Shown here: piece after piece, positions 59,980 to 64,000 of the stretch | How positions within the stretch are numbered: position 1 is the stretch's first letter | How the letters are laid out: each line of letters opens with the position of its first letter | Origin: Pseudoalteromonas sp. A25 | GTDB lineage: Bacteria > Pseudomonadota > Gammaproteobacteria > Enterobacterales > Alteromonadaceae | DNA length: 64,000 nucleotides | Direction of reading: 5' to 3' | Assembly: GCF_009176705.1 (NCBI RefSeq) | Contig: NZ_AP021846.1 | Location: 466,001-530,000 of the forward strand | The notes under the pieces: model-generated | Seen by the model: the letters and a program-made list of their open reading frames with translations, nothing else | Databases searched by the model: none | What the model was told of the DNA's origin: nothing | Program-made: the position numbers and the translations under genes

Positions 59980-60873
59980 CTACACAGAAAATGTATTAAT
60001 AAGTAAATAGCCCATGGATAAGAAAACCGCAAATTCTATACAGGCAATACCGATATTATCTTGGTGATCAACTTCTAGGCCTATGTCAACTTTGGGCAAC
60101 GAAAAATACAACAGTATCGCGCTTCCTGTGTATAGCAACACCCACATTAAACCACAATGTAAAATGACCGAAAATAGGTTCTCTACTATCATTGCGCCGT
60201 GATAGTGAGCGCTGTGTAAACCTGCATAAATAGCCAAAGCAAGGCCAATGGTTTTGCCAGCGTATCGAATACCGATTGATGTGTTGTCTAAATTAAAGTT
60301 TTGCTGCAGTGATGCACCTTGATTAAACTTAGCAAAACGACTTTCTCTAAATTTACTATCTAGCGCAAACAGCCCCTGCAACAGGAAAAAGCTTAAACAA
60401 ACAACGAGTAGATCACTCACGCCCTTGGGATGTACCCAATGATAAAGGCCTAACACGAGTATACCGTTAGCAATGAGCATTCCAGAATCGACTAACGCGG
60501 CACAGATGTTCTGTTTTAAGATGGCTTGCTCTTCATTGAATTGATACAAAATCCATTTGCGGTGAATATATTGTCCAATATAAACAAAGAGCAAAATTAG
60601 CGAGAGCGTGAATGCAGATCTCAATGGTGCTTCGATAACCGTGGCATATTTAATGTCGTAGAAAAAATACGCGACGCTAAACGCTATCACTGAAATTTGA
60701 CACGCATAACTGATACCGAGCGCAAAGTTATCCCGTTTGGCTAACTCTTCTTGCAACGCTTGCTTTGCCCGATATTGCACTCGTAGGCGTAATAAGCTCA
60801 CGACAAGACAAATAACGGCAAAGCTTGACAAAATAGCAAAAAAATTGATGTTAGCTAACGACAAATAGGTCAT
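59980..60873 (-). CDS. DUF350 (YjfL-type) membrane protein with two repeats
   Basis: This 297-residue protein consists of two DUF350 units of about four membrane helices each. The first has NFALGISYACQISVIAFSVAYF near residue 47, and the second has NTSIGIRYAGKTIGLALAIYAGL near 199 and DNIGIACIEFAVFLSMGYLLI near 273. Function unknown. It is divergent from glnE, with 81 bp between the starts. Confidence 0.82.
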   Translation of the reverse strand: MTYLSLANINFFAILSSFAVICLVVSLLRLRVQYRAKQALQEELAKRDNFALGISYACQISVIAFSVAYFFYDIKYATVIEAPLRSAFTLSLILLFVYIGQYIHRKWILYQFNEEQAILKQNICAALVDSGMLIANGILVLGLYHWVHPKGVSDLLVVCLSFFLLQGLFALDSKFRESRFAKFNQGASLQQNFNLDNTSIGIRYAGKTIGLALAIYAGLHSAHYHGAMIVENLFSVILHCGLMWVLLYTGSAILLYFSLPKVDIGLEVDHQDNIGIACIEFAVFLSMGYLLINTFSV

Positions 60874-60954
60874 ATTCGCTCTACTGGTTAATTTTAGATA
60901 TTGCTACTATAACGACTCGCAACTCATTGAGCCATATAGCTATGGAGATTTTTT

Positions 60955-63756
60955 ATGCATGATATCGCTTTACCCACCAACTTGGCTCATCAGGCACATG
61001 AACGTTGGCAAGTTTTGTATAATGAACAAACCCCTAACCCTGACTTGTTACGCTTGCTGGCGATGAGTGATTTTGCATTTCGAGTGCTGCAGCAATCGCC
61101 AGAGCTTGCAGATTGGTTACTTGATGAAACGCAAATGAAAAGTCGAGACATACCTAACCCTTTAACAGCAGACTTAAGCGTGTTAAGTGAGCGTGATTGT
61201 TTTGAGCTACTGCGTAAGTACAGACAACGTTATTGGCTAAAAGTTATGTGGCTTGATTTAGTTAAGGGTAATGATATTGCAGATAGTATTCGCTATATCT
61301 CACAGCTTTCAGAGCAACTCATTGATGCTGCTAATCGTTGGGCATTTGCACAAACTGTAAAGCAGTGTGGTACACCACTGGATGAGTCTGGCAAAGCCTT
61401 GTCGATGATGGTTATAGGAATGGGTAAACTGGGCGGGGGGGAGTTAAACTTCTCCTCAGATATCGATTTGATCTTCTGCTATCCCCAAAATGTGCCTACT
61501 CAAGGTGGGCGCAGAAGTGTTGAAGCACAAGTGTTTTATACTAAAGTGGCACAAAAACTGATAGCTGCACTCAATCAGGTTACCGTGGATGGGCAAGTAT
61601 TTAGGGTAGATATGCGTTTACGCCCCTTTGGTGACAGCGGCCCGCTAGTAATGAGTCTATCTGCCATGGAAGACTATTACCAAGATCAAGGCCGAGAATG
61701 GGAGCGCTATGCCATGTTAAAAGCGCGCTTACTCGGCCAGCAAACACCTCATTGGCCAGCTTTTTATAGCATGCTCAGGCCTTTTGTATACCGTCGCTAT
61801 ATCGATTTTTCTGTCATTGAATCACTTCGAAAAATGAAACATATGATAGCCCAAGAAGTGAGGCGTAAGGGACTTGTGAATAATATAAAACTCGGCGCAG
61901 GGGGAATTAGAGAAGTCGAGTTTATCGTGCAGGCACTGCAGATGATACGAGGTGGCAGAGACACCAGTTTACAAACACCTTCAATACTCAATGCATTAAG
62001 TCAATTAAAAGCGCTAGAGGTGATCCCGTCAGGTATTGTCCACTCGTTGCAAGACAACTATCTGTATCTTAGAAAGATTGAACAATATTTACAGGCATTT
62101 GATGACCAGCAAACGCAAACCTTGCCTGATGACGCGGTATCGCAGGCTAGGTTGGTTAACTTAATGGGCGTCGAAAACTACGATGCATGTTTGGCGATGT
62201 TACAAACAAGAATGACAAAAATTCGAGAGGAATTTAGTCAGGTTATCGGAGATGAGCCGCTAGAGCATACTCAATCTGATGAAGCTTTCACATACGTATG
62301 GCTTGAGGAAGATACTGAGCAATTAGCGGGGAGAGTAGATACGACCCAAATACAGTTATGGCACAATGCGTTACAAGAGTTTAAAGCTGCACTTACCAAA
62401 CGACAAGTTGGAGCTCGGGGTGCGGATATCCTCGATAAACTTATGCCTTGCTTATTGCATCAAGCAGCAGAGTTAAGCTTAGGTGGTGATGTATTAAGCC
62501 GTGTTTTAAAGATAGTGACAACGGTGGTATCAAGAACCGCTTATCTCGAGTTGCTCTATGAAAATCAGGGGGCGCTAAAACAGTTATTGTTTTTAACTTC
62601 TCACAGTCAGTGGATAGCCGAACATATTGCAAAATATCCAATTTTGCTTGATGAGCTATTAGACCCAGCTGCGCTGTATAAGCCCCTGCCTTTGAATGCT
62701 TACAAGCTTGAAATTAGGCAATATTTTCTTCGTATTGAACAACATGATTTAGAGCAACAAATGGAAGCGCTGCGTCAGTTTAAACAGGCGCATCAACTTC
62801 GAATTGCCGCTGCAGATGCAACCAATGTGTTAAGTATTATGCAAGTAAGCGATCACTTAACGGCTTTGGCTGAAGCAATCATAGAGCAGTCAGTGAACTT
62901 AGCTTGGCAACAAATGACGGAACGTTATGGCGCACCGCAAGGAAGTCATGAGGACGAAAAAGGCTTTGCTGTTATTGCATATGGTAAAACAGGGGGGTGG
63001 GAGCTTGGATATGACTCTGATTTAGACTTGGTTTTTGTACACAATCGCGATGGTGACAGTGATACACAGGGCGACAAGCCTATTTCTTCACGGCAGTTCT
63101 ATCTTAAGCTTGCGCAGCGATTAATGCATTTATTTAATACCAGAACGGCTTCGGGTATTTTGTATGAACTGGATACGCGTCTGCGACCTGAAGGTAATTC
63201 TGGGTTGTTAGCCATCAATTTAGAAAGTTACTACCAATATCAGCTGCAACAAGCATGGACATGGGAGCATCAAGCGATTGTCAGAGCGAGGCTCGTATAT
63301 GGGCAAGCAGATATGCGAGCGCGGTTTATGCAAATACGGGCTAGTGTTTTACAACAACCAAGAGCACATGAAAAACTTTTGAGTGATGTAACATCAATGC
63401 GTGAAAAAATGCGCGCTCATCTGAGCAAAGATACTGATGAGTTGTTTGATTTAAAGCAAGGGCTTGGCGGCATGACAGATATTGAGTTTATCGTGCAATA
63501 CCTTGTTTTGAACAATGCTCAGCATTCCCCAGAGCTAATTGAATATACTGATAATATCCGTATTTTAGCGTGTGCGCGTAAATTGGGTATTTTACCTGAG
63601 CAAGCGCAATCAGTCCTGAGCGAAGCGTATTGTTTCTTCCGCGAGCTTTATCATAATCAAAGCTTAAACGGACAAGGAAAGTGTATAGCAAAAGACCCGC
63701 AGATACGCACACTGACTGACAAAGTCACTGAAATCTATGTGGCTACACTTACATAA
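60955..63756 (+). CDS. glnE: Glutamine synthetase adenylyltransferase/deadenylylase
   Basis: This 933-residue protein is near the usual length (E. coli 946). It has two nucleotidyltransferase domains: the N-terminal deadenylylase site GMGKLGGGELNFSSDIDLIF near residue 158 and the C-terminal adenylyltransferase site AYGKTGGWELGYDSDLDLVF near 678. Each is followed by a helical domain (VEFIVQALQM near 321; TDIEFIVQYLVL near 841). In the second site the usual GKLGG reads GKTGG, with Leu replaced by Thr, while both metal-binding Asp residues remain. The enzyme adds or removes AMP on glutamine synthetase under PII control. Confidence 0.96.
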   Translation: MHDIALPTNLAHQAHERWQVLYNEQTPNPDLLRLLAMSDFAFRVLQQSPELADWLLDETQMKSRDIPNPLTADLSVLSERDCFELLRKYRQRYWLKVMWLDLVKGNDIADSIRYISQLSEQLIDAANRWAFAQTVKQCGTPLDESGKALSMMVIGMGKLGGGELNFSSDIDLIFCYPQNVPTQGGRRSVEAQVFYTKVAQKLIAALNQVTVDGQVFRVDMRLRPFGDSGPLVMSLSAMEDYYQDQGREWERYAMLKARLLGQQTPHWPAFYSMLRPFVYRRYIDFSVIESLRKMKHMIAQEVRRKGLVNNIKLGAGGIREVEFIVQALQMIRGGRDTSLQTPSILNALSQLKALEVIPSGIVHSLQDNYLYLRKIEQYLQAFDDQQTQTLPDDAVSQARLVNLMGVENYDACLAMLQTRMTKIREEFSQVIGDEPLEHTQSDEAFTYVWLEEDTEQLAGRVDTTQIQLWHNALQEFKAALTKRQVGARGADILDKLMPCLLHQAAELSLGGDVLSRVLKIVTTVVSRTAYLELLYENQGALKQLLFLTSHSQWIAEHIAKYPILLDELLDPAALYKPLPLNAYKLEIRQYFLRIEQHDLEQQMEALRQFKQAHQLRIAAADATNVLSIMQVSDHLTALAEAIIEQSVNLAWQQMTERYGAPQGSHEDEKGFAVIAYGKTGGWELGYDSDLDLVFVHNRDGDSDTQGDKPISSRQFYLKLAQRLMHLFNTRTASGILYELDTRLRPEGNSGLLAINLESYYQYQLQQAWTWEHQAIVRARLVYGQADMRARFMQIRASVLQQPRAHEKLLSDVTSMREKMRAHLSKDTDELFDLKQGLGGMTDIEFIVQYLVLNNAQHSPELIEYTDNIRILACARKLGILPEQAQSVLSEAYCFFRELYHNQSLNGQGKCIAKDPQIRTLTDKVTEIYVATLT

Positions 63757-63782
63757 GCACTGCGGTACGTCTAGAAAGGTGT

Positions 63783-63811
63783 TGTGACCTCAGTTGAGGT
63801 CACATGTATTT
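63783..63811. terminator. Terminator between glnE and the convergent partial gene
   Basis: TGTGACCTC at 63783-63791 pairs perfectly with GAGGTCACA at 63796-63804 around AGTT, followed by TGTATTTTT. It lies between the two converging stops. Confidence 0.85.
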
Positions 63812-64000
63812 TTAGCCGCTTAACTTACGACAGTTATCACGCACGAAGCGGGTTGGCTTTTCGGTGATCACCGCAGCACGTTGGCGATGACAGAAAAAAG
63901 TAAATATTTCGTATTCAAAATCGTCGTTAATGGCACGACCGACTTGGTACAGTGCAGACAAAAAATTACTGTCGACACGGAAGTTATGTTTGACGACATA
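63812..64000 (-). CDS. C-terminal end of an unidentified protein (partial)
   Basis: An open frame enters from the right window edge on the - strand and stops with TAA at 63812-63814. The visible 62 residues read YVVKHNFRVDSNFLSALYQVGR, then a basic tail ending RDNCRKLSG. No family recognised from this fragment. A terminator directly downstream and convergent arrangement with glnE support a real gene. Confidence 0.65.
   Translation of the reverse strand, partial: YVVKHNFRVDSNFLSALYQVGRAINDDFEYEIFTFFCHRQRAAVITEKPTRFVRDNCRKLSG

Overview
The window looks like a chromosomal segment of a marine gammaproteobacterium of the Alteromonadales, most probably Pseudoalteromonas. This is inferred from the protein families present (yggS-proC-yggT-DUF4426-rdgB-hemW next to pilT-pilU, yqgE-gshB-rsmE, glnE, a psp locus, TIGR04219 and TIGR03899 proteins), from the AT-leaning codon use, and from a prophage whose capsid protein resembles that of the Pseudoalteromonas phage PM2. 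No rRNA gene, complete tRNA gene or CRISPR array was seen.

Positions 1-12624 hold the distal part of a surface-polysaccharide (O-antigen or capsule) cluster, all on the + strand with tiny gaps or overlaps. It contains a truncated asparagine-synthetase-like amidotransferase, the wbpG/hisH/hisF trio that makes acetamidino sugars, an alcohol-dehydrogenase/Gfo-Idh-MocA fusion paired with a heparinase II/III-like protein, a GT4 glycosyltransferase, a wbpV-like reductase, a small phosphoglycosyl transferase and wbpM. WbpM, the reductase and the transferase would make and load the first 2-acetamido-6-deoxy sugar onto the lipid carrier. A YjbH-like outer-membrane protein and a large lipoprotein follow (12940-17061), then a catalytically degenerate tyrosine-recombinase-like gene (17169-17846).

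Positions 18070-33493 are one integrative element of about 15.4 kb inserted in the 5' end of dusA. A 20-bp direct repeat (18070-18089 and 33474-33493) marks attL and attR. The original dusA start survives as a stub at 18031-18104, and the intact dusA at the right end has an element-supplied N-terminus. In order, the element carries: (i) a retron with a promoter, a structured msr-msd-like RNA, a 61-residue hydrophobic protein, an Xre-type HTH protein and a retron reverse transcriptase; (ii) a corticovirus (PM2-like) tailless prophage with CI-like repressor, operators, Cro-like and PrtN-like regulators, a rolling-circle initiator, packaging ATPase, major capsid protein P2, a run of small membrane proteins, a spike candidate and lysis-type genes; (iii) an AT-rich two-TM pentapeptide-repeat gene; (iv) a dusA-type tyrosine integrase. 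The retron riding on a dusA-integrated corticoviral prophage is the most interesting system here.

Positions 33402-64000 are ordinary core chromosome: dusA, a sigma-54-type psp locus, a PCu(A)C copper chaperone, DUF2333 and TIGR04219 proteins, a REC-DUF3369-GGDEF-EAL protein, ygiQ, a divergent TRAP-binding-protein/atypical histidine-kinase pair, a MITE-like palindromic repeat, a DUF885 lipoprotein, the hemW-to-yggS operon opposite pilT-pilU, the ruvX-yqgE-gshB and rsmE genes, a DUF350 membrane protein, glnE, and a partial gene at the right edge.
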